Virus record (IMG/VR): IMGVR_UViG_3300020583_000158
Coordinates: 1 to 22,829 of that record
Reading direction: 5' to 3' (one strand)
From: a virus
Length of the DNA: 22,829 nucleotides
Shown: piece by piece, positions 5,763 to 10,897 of the stretch
How positions within the stretch are numbered: the stretch's first letter is position 1
Layout of the letters: every line of letters starts with the position of its first letter
The notes under the pieces: generated by a model
Told to the model about the DNA's origin: nothing
Database searches by the model: none
Seen by the model: only the letters and a program-made list of their open reading frames with translations
Made by a program: the position numbers and the translations under genes

Positions 5763-5806
5763 GGCCGAGTGCAGGCCGATGTGGGCAGCACTGCGAAATC
5801 CACATC
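5763..5806 (+). ncRNA. Structured spacer element
   Basis: GGCC at 5763-5766 and 5774-5777 can pair, followed by the perfect seven-pair stem GATGTGG (5778-5784) with CCACATC (5800-5806), whose loop contains GCAG/CTGC. It sits three bases before tRNA-Glu(CTC). Not a tRNA; function unknown. Confidence 0.4.
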
Positions 5807-5809
5807 TAT

Positions 5810-5885
5810 CACTTATTCGTCTAGTGGCTTAGGATACTTCCCTCTCAAGGAAGTGACGCGGATTCGACTTCCGCATGAGTGACCA
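5810..5885 (+). tRNA. tRNA-Glu (anticodon CTC)
   Basis: Acceptor CACTTAT/ATGAGTG, anticodon arm CTTCC-CTCTCAA-GGAAG, T arm GCGGA-TTCGACT-TCCGC, A and CCA. Confidence 0.93.
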
Positions 5886-5890
5886 AGTTT

Positions 5891-5966
5891 AGAGGTGTTG
5901 TACGGTAGCGCCGTAAATTGCGTAAGCATGAACGTTAAAACTTAATTGAGAGCATTCGTTACCTCT
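5891..5966 (+). ncRNA. Structured non-tRNA element in the array
   Basis: AGAGGT (5891-5896) pairs with ACCTCT (5961-5966). Inside are the hairpin TACGG-TAGCG-CCGTA and a small TGC-GTAA-GCA hairpin. A competing stem TGAGAG/CTCTCA exists at the 3' end. No tRNA arms or CCA. Function unknown. Confidence 0.42.
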
Positions 5967-5984
5967 CAGCCTCACAAAATTTAT

Positions 5985-6077
5985 TGAGAGTTGTCAGAGT
6001 GGTTTATCGAGCATGTTTGCTAAACATGTGATGCCCAGCAATGGGGTCCAAGGGTTCGAATCCCTTACTCTCATCCA
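5985..6077 (+). tRNA. tRNA-Ser (anticodon GCT)
   Basis: Perfect acceptor TGAGAGT/ACTCTCA, anticodon arm CATGT-TTGCTAA-ACATG, long variable arm, T arm AAGGG-TTCGAAT-CCCTT, T and CCA. Confidence 0.95.
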
Positions 6078-6086
6078 GTTTGAAAC

Positions 6087-6180
6087 CGAGAGTTGGCAGA
6101 GCGGATTAATGCAACGGTCTTGAAAACCGCCGCTTCCTTGATGAAAGGGGCCGCGAGTTCGAATCTCGCACTCTCGTCCA
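6087..6180 (+). tRNA. tRNA-Ser (anticodon TGA)
   Basis: Perfect acceptor CGAGAGT/ACTCTCG, anticodon loop CTTGAAA, long variable arm, T arm GCGAG-TTCGAAT-CTCGC, T and CCA. Confidence 0.95.
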
Positions 6181-6181
6181 C

Positions 6182-6258
6182 GGCTTGTTAGGGGAGTGGC
6201 TGTCCCCAGTCCCCTGTCACGGGACAGATCATGGGTTCGAATCCCATACAGGTCGCCA
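6182..6258 (+). tRNA. tRNA-Asp (anticodon GTC)
   Basis: Acceptor GGCTTGT/ACAGGTC, anticodon arm GTCCC-CTGTCAC-GGGAC, T arm ATGGG-TTCGAAT-CCCAT, G73 (normal for Asp) and CCA. Confidence 0.94.
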
Positions 6259-6267
6259 TTTTATTTA

Positions 6268-6325
6268 GTAGCTGATTCAGCGTTGTAATTCCCCGCAGAT
6301 GTCGTTGGGTGTCGCCTTCGGCTAC
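6268..6325 (+). ncRNA. Structured spacer element
   Basis: GTAGC (6268-6272) pairs with GCTAC (6321-6325). GCTG/CAGC and CAGCG/CGTTG are competing inner stems, and GCC-TTC-GGC closes the 3' side. It ends four bases before tRNA-Gly(GCC). Not a tRNA; function unknown. Confidence 0.38.
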
Positions 6326-6329
6326 TTGA

Positions 6330-6403
6330 GCGAGCTTAGTTTAGTAGTAGAACCGGTCGTTGCCAACGACTAGGCGAGAGTGCGATTCTCTCAGTTCGCT
6401 CCA
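6330..6403 (+). tRNA. tRNA-Gly (anticodon GCC)
   Basis: Acceptor GCGAGCT/AGTTCGC, D stem GTTT/GAAC, anticodon arm GGTCG-TTGCCAA-CGACT, T arm GAGAG-TGCGATT-CTCTC, T73 and CCA. Confidence 0.94.
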
Positions 6404-6404
6404 C

Positions 6405-6480
6405 GCGAGGCTGGTGTTTAACAGCAGCATGTTTGGCTTCCAACCAAACGGAACGAGTGCAAATCTCGTGCTTCGCTCCA
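6405..6480 (+). tRNA. tRNA-Gly (anticodon TCC)
   Basis: Acceptor GCGAGGC/GCTTCGC, anticodon arm TTTGG-CTTCCAA-CCAAA, T arm ACGAG-TGCAAAT-CTCGT, T73 and CCA. Confidence 0.94.
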
Positions 6481-6483
6481 TAT

Positions 6484-6559
6484 ATGAGATTGATGTTTAA
6501 CGGCAGCATGTTCGTCTCCAAAACGAATCGTGCGGGTTCGAATCCTGCATCTCATGCCA
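6484..6559 (+). tRNA. tRNA-Trp (anticodon CCA)
   Basis: Perfect acceptor ATGAGAT/ATCTCAT, anticodon arm TTCGT-CTCCAAA-ACGAA, T arm GCGGG-TTCGAAT-CCTGC, G73 and CCA. Last tRNA before the Ro60 gene. Confidence 0.95.
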
Positions 6560-6603
6560 ATTTTGTTCGGCAGTAGAAGTATAAATTTGACTCAGGAGTG
6601 TTT

Positions 6604-7920
6604 ATGGCTACCCTAAACAGAGCAGTAAAGTCTGCACCTATCTTCACACATGAAGGTGCAGTTGCAAAGAAAATCACCAAAGCAAAAGAATTAGAGCGCT
6701 CAGTAATGGCGTGCATGCTTTGGGAAGACCAATTTTATGAAGACGGGCAGGCAATCGCAGAGCGTATTAAGACGCTGGTGCACTCGCTTCCCGGCAAAAC
6801 CGTAGCTGACATCGCTGTTAAGGCGAGAGAAGAAATGAAGCTACGTCACGTACCTCTATTGTTAGCGCGTGAACTGGCCCGTCACCCAAAAGTGACTGAG
6901 CGTCAGTACGTAGCGGAACTTCTGGAACGCGTAATTCAGCGCCCAGATGAGTTGACTGAGTACGTGGCAATCTATTGGAAAGACGGCAAGGAGCCTTTAT
7001 CAGCGCAGAGTAAGCGTGGATTGGCGCGAGCCTTCGGTAAGTTCGAAGAGTATGCACTTGCTAAGTACAACCGTGACGGTGCAGTAAAGCTGCGCGATGT
7101 TCTTTTCCTTTCTCACGCTAAGCCTGAGAATAAGAAACAGGAAAAGCTTTTCAAGAAGGTTGTCAATAACGAATTGAAGACGCCAGATACGTGGGAAGTT
7201 GCTCTCTCAGGAGGCGCTGACAAGGGTGAAACCTTTACGCGACTGATCGAAGAAGAGAAGCTTGGAGCGTTGGCTCTATTGCGTAACCTTCGCAATATGG
7301 AGCAGTCTGGGGTAAGCAAGACGCTGATCAAGAGCGCCTTGAGAAAGATTGATGTGAGCAGAGTGCTGCCATTCAGATTCATTTCTGCGGCGAAGTATGC
7401 CCCAGACCTAGAGCCTGAATTAGAGCAGGCTATGTTCAAGGCATTGGAGAAGATGCCTAAGCTAAAGGGCAAGACGATTCTTCTTGTAGATAACTCTGGT
7501 AGCATGTACGGTACCCCAGTTTCGGCAAAGAGTGAGATCGACCGCAGTGATGCGGCTTGTGCTCTGGCTATTCTCCTTCGTGAGATTTGTGAAGACGTAG
7601 AAGTTCTTTCGTTTTCAAATTCTCCCGTTTTGGTTCCAGCCCGTAGAGGTTTTGCGCTTCGAGATGCAATTAAGAACGCTACAAGCCACGGGTCAACCAA
7701 CACGGAATCAGCGAAAAGAGTAGCTGATGCCCGTGGTTACGACCGTATCATCATCGTTACTGATGAGCAATCGCATCAGACAGTATCTACACCTAACGGT
7801 GTAGGATACGTGATCAATGTGGCTTCTTATCAGAACGGTATCGGATACGGAAAATGGAGCCACCTTGACGGATGGTCGGAATCTGTAGTAAATTGGATTC
7901 AGGCTTACGAAAACGAATAA
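6604..7920 (+). CDS. Ro60 homologue (TROVE plus vWA domain), Y RNA-binding protein
   Basis: 438-residue protein of the Ro60/Rsr family. In animals and bacteria such proteins form a ring of helical repeats that binds Y RNAs on its outside and the 3' ends of misfolded RNAs in its central hole. In Deinococcus, Ro60 and Y RNA work with PNPase in RNA decay. Residues about 1-285 are helical TROVE repeats (for example LPGKTVADIAVKAREEMKLR and LGALALLRNLRNMEQSGVS). The C-terminal vWA domain begins at KTILLVDNSGSM and has a complete metal site: DNSGSM (296-301), the Thr-bearing GSTNTE (363-368) and VTDEQS (385-390). The ATG at 6604 is preferred over the in-frame GTG at 6598 because AGGAG lies five bases before it. 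A Y RNA begins ten bases after the stop, and four more lie nearby, so a Y RNA partner role is likely. Confidence 0.93.
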   Translation: MATLNRAVKSAPIFTHEGAVAKKITKAKELERSVMACMLWEDQFYEDGQAIAERIKTLVHSLPGKTVADIAVKAREEMKLRHVPLLLARELARHPKVTERQYVAELLERVIQRPDELTEYVAIYWKDGKEPLSAQSKRGLARAFGKFEEYALAKYNRDGAVKLRDVLFLSHAKPENKKQEKLFKKVVNNELKTPDTWEVALSGGADKGETFTRLIEEEKLGALALLRNLRNMEQSGVSKTLIKSALRKIDVSRVLPFRFISAAKYAPDLEPELEQAMFKALEKMPKLKGKTILLVDNSGSMYGTPVSAKSEIDRSDAACALAILLREICEDVEVLSFSNSPVLVPARRGFALRDAIKNATSHGSTNTESAKRVADARGYDRIIIVTDEQSHQTVSTPNGVGYVINVASYQNGIGYGKWSHLDGWSESVVNWIQAYENE

Positions 7921-7930
7921 GTTATAAAGT

Positions 7931-8021
7931 TTGTGTGGCGTAGATTACAGTTACTTCTTACCATTAACAAGAGAAGCTCCTAATACGAGCTTATAATCTC
8001 TGTAATCGTTTGTTCCCACGA
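7931..8021 (+). ncRNA. Y RNA family member 3, adjacent to the Ro60 gene
   Basis: Outer stem TTGTG with CACGA keeping the bulged T, then GGCGTAG on the 5' side and CGTTTGTTCC on the 3' side. ATTACAG pairs perfectly with CTGTAAT, and TACTTC follows. The top has AAGCTC/GAGCTT and CTTCTT/AGAGAAG hairpins but no T-loop sequence. It begins ten bases after the Ro60 stop codon. Bacterial Y RNA genes are typically found beside the Ro60 gene. Confidence 0.82.
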
Positions 8022-8027
8022 TGAGTT

Positions 8028-8099
8028 CGCTCTGTGGTGTAAGTGCGGCACGACTCCCATTGGGGAGGGTGGCTGAGGTTGCTCTCAGCGGGGCGACCA
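8028..8099 (+). tRNA. Degenerate tRNA, Pro-like
   Basis: Acceptor CGCTCTG/CGGGGCG, then A and CCA. The C1-G72 pair with A73 is a proline tRNA trait. The D stem GTG/CAC is short. The anticodon arm folds best as CTCC/GGAG around a six-base loop (CATTGG), and the T arm CTGAG/CTCAG has a six-base loop GTTGCT without the TTC signature. It is either a decaying tRNA-Pro or a tRNA-like RNA. A normal tRNA-Pro(TGG) lies at 8496-8573. Confidence 0.5.
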
Positions 8100-8111
8100 A
8101 ATTTTAAGTTT

Positions 8112-8244
8112 AGATTGCATGGCGTAGGACACAGTTACTTCACTGCTAATGAAGAGGCGTGGGTTCGACTCCCACCGGAGACTTCGGTCTCCGTAGCTTA
8201 GTGGCAGAGCGCTAAAATCTCTGTGACCGCTTGTTCCTGCATCT
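8112..8244 (+). ncRNA. Y RNA family member 4 with YrlA-like tRNA mimic
   Basis: Outer stem AGAT and GCA with TGC and ATCT, bulged T before GG, motif GGCGTAG and CGCTTGTTCC, inner stem ACACAG/CTGTG(T), then TACTTC. The apical part is a tRNA in permuted order: T arm GTGGG-TTCGACT-CCCAC (8159-8175), a seven-pair acceptor-like stem CGGAGAC/GTCTCCG capped by TTCG (8176-8193), TA, then a D arm (8196-8210). The Ro-binding stem takes the place of the anticodon arm. This is the architecture known for bacterial YrlA RNAs, which mimic tRNA. Confidence 0.87.
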
Positions 8245-8253
8245 AATAAATTT

Positions 8254-8486
8254 TCATTATGGCGTAGAAAACAGATACTTCATACTTGATGACGCAAACC
8301 ACTGACACTTCGGTGGCAGTCAACTCCGTATGGAACGCTAGGCACGTCTAAAAATGCTAGGGAAGCCTGTAGCCGTCACTCACAGTAATCACCTCCGGGC
8401 GATACTTTAGGGTGAATACACGGATGAAACTACAGCAGCGTAGTCAATACGTTGATTCCCGCTCTGTTTTCGCCTGTTCCTAATGA
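8254..8486 (+). ncRNA. Y RNA family member 5 with a large insertion
   Basis: 233 bases. Outer stem TCATTA/TAATGA with bulged T, GGCGTAG and CGCCTGTTCC motifs, inner stem AAAACAG/CTGTTTT, then TACTTC. The apical part is about 180 bases with its own helices: CATAC/GTATG around 8285-8333, ACTGACAC-TTCG-GTGGCAGT, GCTA-GGC/GCC-TAGC, and ACTAC/GTAGT near 8429-8445. No T loop or D arm is clear. No open frame of note. The insertion may be a second functional RNA domain. Confidence 0.78.
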
Positions 8487-8495
8487 GACAATTTT

Positions 8496-8573
8496 CGGTG
8501 TGTTGGGTAATCTGGCTAACCCCCTCGCCTTGGACGCGAGTATATGGAGGTTCAAATCCTCCCGCGCCGACCA
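8496..8573 (+). tRNA. tRNA-Pro (anticodon TGG)
   Basis: Acceptor CGGTGTG/CGCGCCG with C1-G72, anticodon arm CTCGC-CTTGGAC-GCGAG, T arm GGAGG-TTCAAAT-CCTCC, A73 and CCA. Confidence 0.94.
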
Positions 8574-8580
8574 ATTTTAC

Positions 8581-8656
8581 GTGAGCATGGCATAAGGGAC
8601 CGTGCACCAATCTTCTAAATTGGCTTATGTAGGTTCGAATCCTACTGCTCACCCCA
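8581..8656 (+). tRNA. tRNA-Arg (anticodon TCT)
   Basis: Perfect acceptor GTGAGCA/TGCTCAC, anticodon arm CCAAT-CTTCTAA-ATTGG, T arm GTAGG-TTCGAAT-CCTAC, C73 and CCA. Confidence 0.94.
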
Positions 8657-8732
8657 TTTTGACGTTCCTGAGACGATAAAACTCAGGTGGTTGCGGACGC
8701 ACTTGTTCATCTTTCTGCGGAAAAGAGAAAAG

Positions 8733-9026
8733 ATGAGCACGTATAGCACAGTTAAGAAGGCAATAAAGAAACGAAGAGAGTGGCTGGATACATATAAAAA
8801 TAAACCATGTAACAGATGCGGCAATAAATTCCCATCGTATGTTATGGATTTTCACCATGTAAACCCAGACACAAAAAGATTTAATCTTAGTGCAGGAATT
8901 TTTAGACATAGTAGAGAAAGCATTTTAGAGGAATTAAAGAAGTGCATACTATTGTGTGCTAACTGTCACAGGATAATTGAGTATAAATTGCGGGAACGTA
9001 GTCTGGTGGCTACGGATGTCTCATAA
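8733..9026 (+). CDS. HNH endonuclease inside the tRNA array
   Basis: 97-residue HNH nuclease, probably a free-standing homing endonuclease. It has a first Cys pair C26-x2-C29 (CNRCG), the catalytic DFHHV (39-43) and the second pair LLCANCHRII (C75, C78, H79), the usual zinc-bound HNH layout. The start is the ATG at 8733, preceded by AAAAGAGAAAAG; an upstream in-frame TTG at 8691 is less likely. The last twelve codons overlap tRNA-Met, and the stop TAA is formed by bases of that tRNA's anticodon loop, so the end of the protein is written in tRNA sequence. The 76 bases before the gene hold one hairpin, CCTGAG/CTCAGG (8670-8690). Confidence 0.85.
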   Translation: MSTYSTVKKAIKKRREWLDTYKNKPCNRCGNKFPSYVMDFHHVNPDTKRFNLSAGIFRHSRESILEELKKCILLCANCHRIIEYKLRERSLVATDVS

Positions 9027-9065
9027 GCATCACATGGACGAGTTCGATTCTCGCTCCCGCACCCA
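8989..9065 (+). tRNA. tRNA with CAT anticodon (Met or Ile2)
   Basis: Acceptor TGCGGGA/TCCCGCA, D stem GTAG/CTAC, anticodon arm GATGT-CTCATAA-GCATC, T loop TTCGATT, C and CCA. CAT could be elongator methionine, or isoleucine if C34 is modified to lysidine. Initiator features are absent. It overlaps the 3' end of the HNH gene. Confidence 0.9.
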
Positions 9066-9070
9066 ATTTT

Positions 9071-9110
9071 GCGGTCTCCTAGGAGCGTTACCGGAGGCCG
9101 CAACCAATTT
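9071..9110 (+). ncRNA. Minihelix with ACCA end
   Basis: GCGGTCTCC pairs over nine positions with GGAGGCCGC around a 13-base loop, followed by AACCA and the AATTT spacer seen after the tRNAs. It looks like an isolated acceptor-type helix. Beyond it, 9115-9165 contains GC-rich stems (GGGATT/AATCCC) up to the ribosome site of the next gene. Confidence 0.4.
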
Positions 9111-9180
9111 GTAAACGTCCGCGCCGGGATTGGGCGTCGTAAAGGAACCCCGGCAATCCCTCTTTCCCCAGAAGGATTAG

Positions 9181-10275
9181 ATGAAGAAGGCAGAAGACGT
9201 AAGATTAGCGCTGGTATTTAAAGATTTTGCTGCATGGATAAGAACTAGCTGTGTTGGACTGAATGTAGCAGGGTTTACCACAGCGCAAGTACTAAGAGAA
9301 TACGGAGTGGATGTCACCGTGTTCCCTGTAAGGCACAACGTTGATATTGTGCATGCCGTTGATAAATACAACGAAACCCACGATAAGCCTCTCACGCACG
9401 TAGTTATATCTGCTCCTTGGCTTAGCCTTCATGATTTAAAGTCTCTAGTTAAAAATTTTAAAGACATAGAATTTGTTATACTTTCTCACTCAAACGTTGG
9501 GTTTCTGCAAGCTGACCCAGAAGGTGTAGAGTTATTGAGAAAGTACCAAGAACTTTCGGAGAAATATCCTAACTTAAAAGTTGGTGGCAACTCTGAAAGA
9601 TTTGTAGAGTGGTTTGAAAAAGCATACGAGAGAGAAGCGGTTCTTCTCCCTAATCTTTATCCGCTGACATATCAGCGCCAAAAAGAGCCGTGGGACGGTG
9701 TTAGTCCTATAAAGATCGGCGCATTTGGTGCAGTACGTCCCGAGAAGAACTTTATGACTGCTACAGCGGCTGCAGTTCTTATACAAAAAGAACTTCAAGT
9801 ACCTGTAGAGTTTCATATGTCTTCCGGTGGAGAAGGAGACCAAGGTAGAGTTTCTCCAGCTATAGGCCAGATGACCGACAATATACCGGGGTTCACCCTT
9901 GTACGTCATAACTGGCAGCCATGGGATCAATTCATTCATCTGGTAAGCAGCATGGATTTGTTGATTCAGGTTTCTTATACGGAATCCTTCAACATGGTAA
10001 CGGCAGACGGAGTGTTGGCCGGTGTACCTTCTGTGGTATCATCTGCGATATATTGGGCTCCAGATTCATGGAAAGCCGATGCCGATGACGCGGTAGAAAT
10101 ATCTGAAGTAGGCATCAACTTGTTATTAAGAGACGATGCAGCGATACAAGGCACGAAAGCCTTGATTAAGCACAATAAAAGAAGTATTGAAAAATGGTTT
10201 CATTTCCTTTATGGTAAGAAAGAAAATTTCTTTGAACGATTAATAAAATTCTTTCGTTACACAGAACCATTTTAA
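9181..10275 (+). CDS. Glycosyltransferase-like protein (GT-B fold, family 4 type)
   Basis: 364 residues. The second half has the hallmarks of GT-B retaining glycosyltransferases: the start of the second domain IKIGAFGAVRPEKN, then MDLLIQVSYTESFNMVTADG and VLAGVPSVVSS, where a conserved acidic residue and glycines bind the nucleotide sugar. The N-terminal domain has TTAQVLREYGVDVTVFPV, a Rossmann-like start. No signal peptide. The ATG at 9181 is preceded by AAGGA. It sits inside the RNA island, between tRNA-Met and tRNA-Ala, upstream of the terminator. Possible roles are modification of phage DNA, capsid or host surface glycans; the sequence does not decide. Confidence 0.8.
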   Translation: MKKAEDVRLALVFKDFAAWIRTSCVGLNVAGFTTAQVLREYGVDVTVFPVRHNVDIVHAVDKYNETHDKPLTHVVISAPWLSLHDLKSLVKNFKDIEFVILSHSNVGFLQADPEGVELLRKYQELSEKYPNLKVGGNSERFVEWFEKAYEREAVLLPNLYPLTYQRQKEPWDGVSPIKIGAFGAVRPEKNFMTATAAAVLIQKELQVPVEFHMSSGGEGDQGRVSPAIGQMTDNIPGFTLVRHNWQPWDQFIHLVSSMDLLIQVSYTESFNMVTADGVLAGVPSVVSSAIYWAPDSWKADADDAVEISEVGINLLLRDDAAIQGTKALIKHNKRSIEKWFHFLYGKKENFFERLIKFFRYTEPF

Positions 10276-10277
10276 GT

Positions 10278-10352
10278 GGGCGATTAGTTTATTCAGGAAA
10301 ACTCTCGGCTTGCACCCGAGGGAGGACGGAGCGTAGCCGTCATTGTCCACCA
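10278..10352 (+). tRNA. tRNA-Ala (anticodon TGC) with unusual T loop
   Basis: Acceptor GGGCGAT/ATTGTCC contains the G3-T70 wobble pair that marks alanine tRNAs. D stem GTTT/AAAC, anticodon arm CTCGG-CTTGCAC-CCGAG, T stem GACGG/CCGTC, A73 and CCA. The T loop reads AGCGTAG instead of the TTC-purine-A pattern, so normal D-loop/T-loop contacts would be altered. Last RNA gene before the terminator. Confidence 0.82.
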
Positions 10353-10374
10353 AAATTGTTAGTTATACACACGA

Positions 10375-10404
10375 GGGTAGGCCCAACAGGGTCTACCCTT
10401 TTTT
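10375..10404 (+). terminator. Intrinsic terminator of the RNA island
   Basis: Ten-pair hairpin GGGTAGGCCC/GGGTCTACCC with loop AACA, directly followed by six T. It ends the transcription unit that starts at 3164-3192. Confidence 0.93.
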
Positions 10405-10505
10405 GTTGTCCGAACGCGCTAAATGCGCCGTGGGCCTTGACCAAAAAGTCGGCTCATCGAGCGCTGTCTGGTGGTCTTGAATTCTGCTCGACAGGCAACT
10501 GTCAA
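10405..10505 (+). other. Non-coding leader of the morphogenesis block
   Basis: Contains the inverted repeats GCGC/GCGC near 10417, TCGAGC/GCTCGA (around 10457-10491) and GACA/TGTC just before the next start codon. I do not see a clear promoter. An upstream-extended frame from 10356 crosses the terminator and is not credible. Confidence 0.4.
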
Positions 10506-10658
10506 ATGGAAGAGATAATTGACCCTTTGTTGAACCCTTACTACTTTGCTAGTGAGGCAGGCGATACCGCATTGGACCCTAACGAGATTCAAGCATTACG
10601 AAATAAAAAGAGGAAGCATGAAGCAAAGAGAAATCTTCGCCATAATGTTCCTCAGTGA
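10506..10658 (+). CDS. Small acidic-to-basic protein, unknown
   Basis: 50 residues, MEEIIDPLLNPYYFASEAGD to the basic tail KKRKHEAKRNLRHNVPQ. The ATG at 10506 is chosen because upstream codons run through the terminator. No strong ribosome site is visible. The 3' end overlaps the next gene by 41 bases, which suggests translational coupling. No family recognised. Confidence 0.55.
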   Translation: MEEIIDPLLNPYYFASEAGDTALDPNEIQALRNKKRKHEAKRNLRHNVPQ

Positions 10659-10887
10659 TTTTTTAGCTATCTTTATAACCTGCGCTAACCTGAGAGCGGT
10701 AGCGCAGGGTTCTTATTTCTGGACCGCAATCACAGAACCAACCTTAGCATTAGGATGCTTTTGGATCGGGAAGTTGATGATGGACAGAGAAGAATGGAGA
10801 ACGTGGATAGCGGGTGTAGGTGGAGCTATAGGAGCCACCGTAGGTTCTCTGCTCTCGATATATACTACGACTCATTTGTACAAATAG
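10618..10887 (+). CDS. Small membrane protein
   Basis: 89 residues with three hydrophobic stretches: about 6-28 (IFAIMFLSDFLAIFITCANL), 36-54 (AITEPTLALGCFWIGKLMM) and 63-82 (TWIAGVGGAIGATVGSLLSI). ATG at 10618 with GAGGA seven bases upstream. Size and topology are holin-like, but the position before the packaging genes does not prove a lysis role. No family recognised. Confidence 0.65.
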   Translation: MKQREIFAIMFLSDFLAIFITCANLRAVAQGSYFWTAITEPTLALGCFWIGKLMMDREEWRTWIAGVGGAIGATVGSLLSIYTTTHLYK

Positions 10888-10897
10888 GAGACTCAGA

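Noticed and set aside
5618-5824. Short open frame across tRNA-Arg(ACG)
   Set aside because: It covers a tRNA-like element, a whole tRNA and the start of another.
8159-8210. A split or intron-containing tRNA gene
   Set aside because: The T arm precedes the D arm and no anticodon arm exists. The halves belong to one Y RNA with a TTCG-capped acceptor stem.
4133-8486. Repeats as a CRISPR array or as group I introns in tRNAs
   Set aside because: Repeats are irregularly spaced, differ in length and show paired ends. No spacer pattern, no intron core and no interrupted anticodon loops were seen.
10546-10617. Longer form of the small membrane protein
   Set aside because: The ATG at 10618 has GAGGA at proper distance. 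The extra codons lie in the coding frame of the preceding gene and look unlike a protein.
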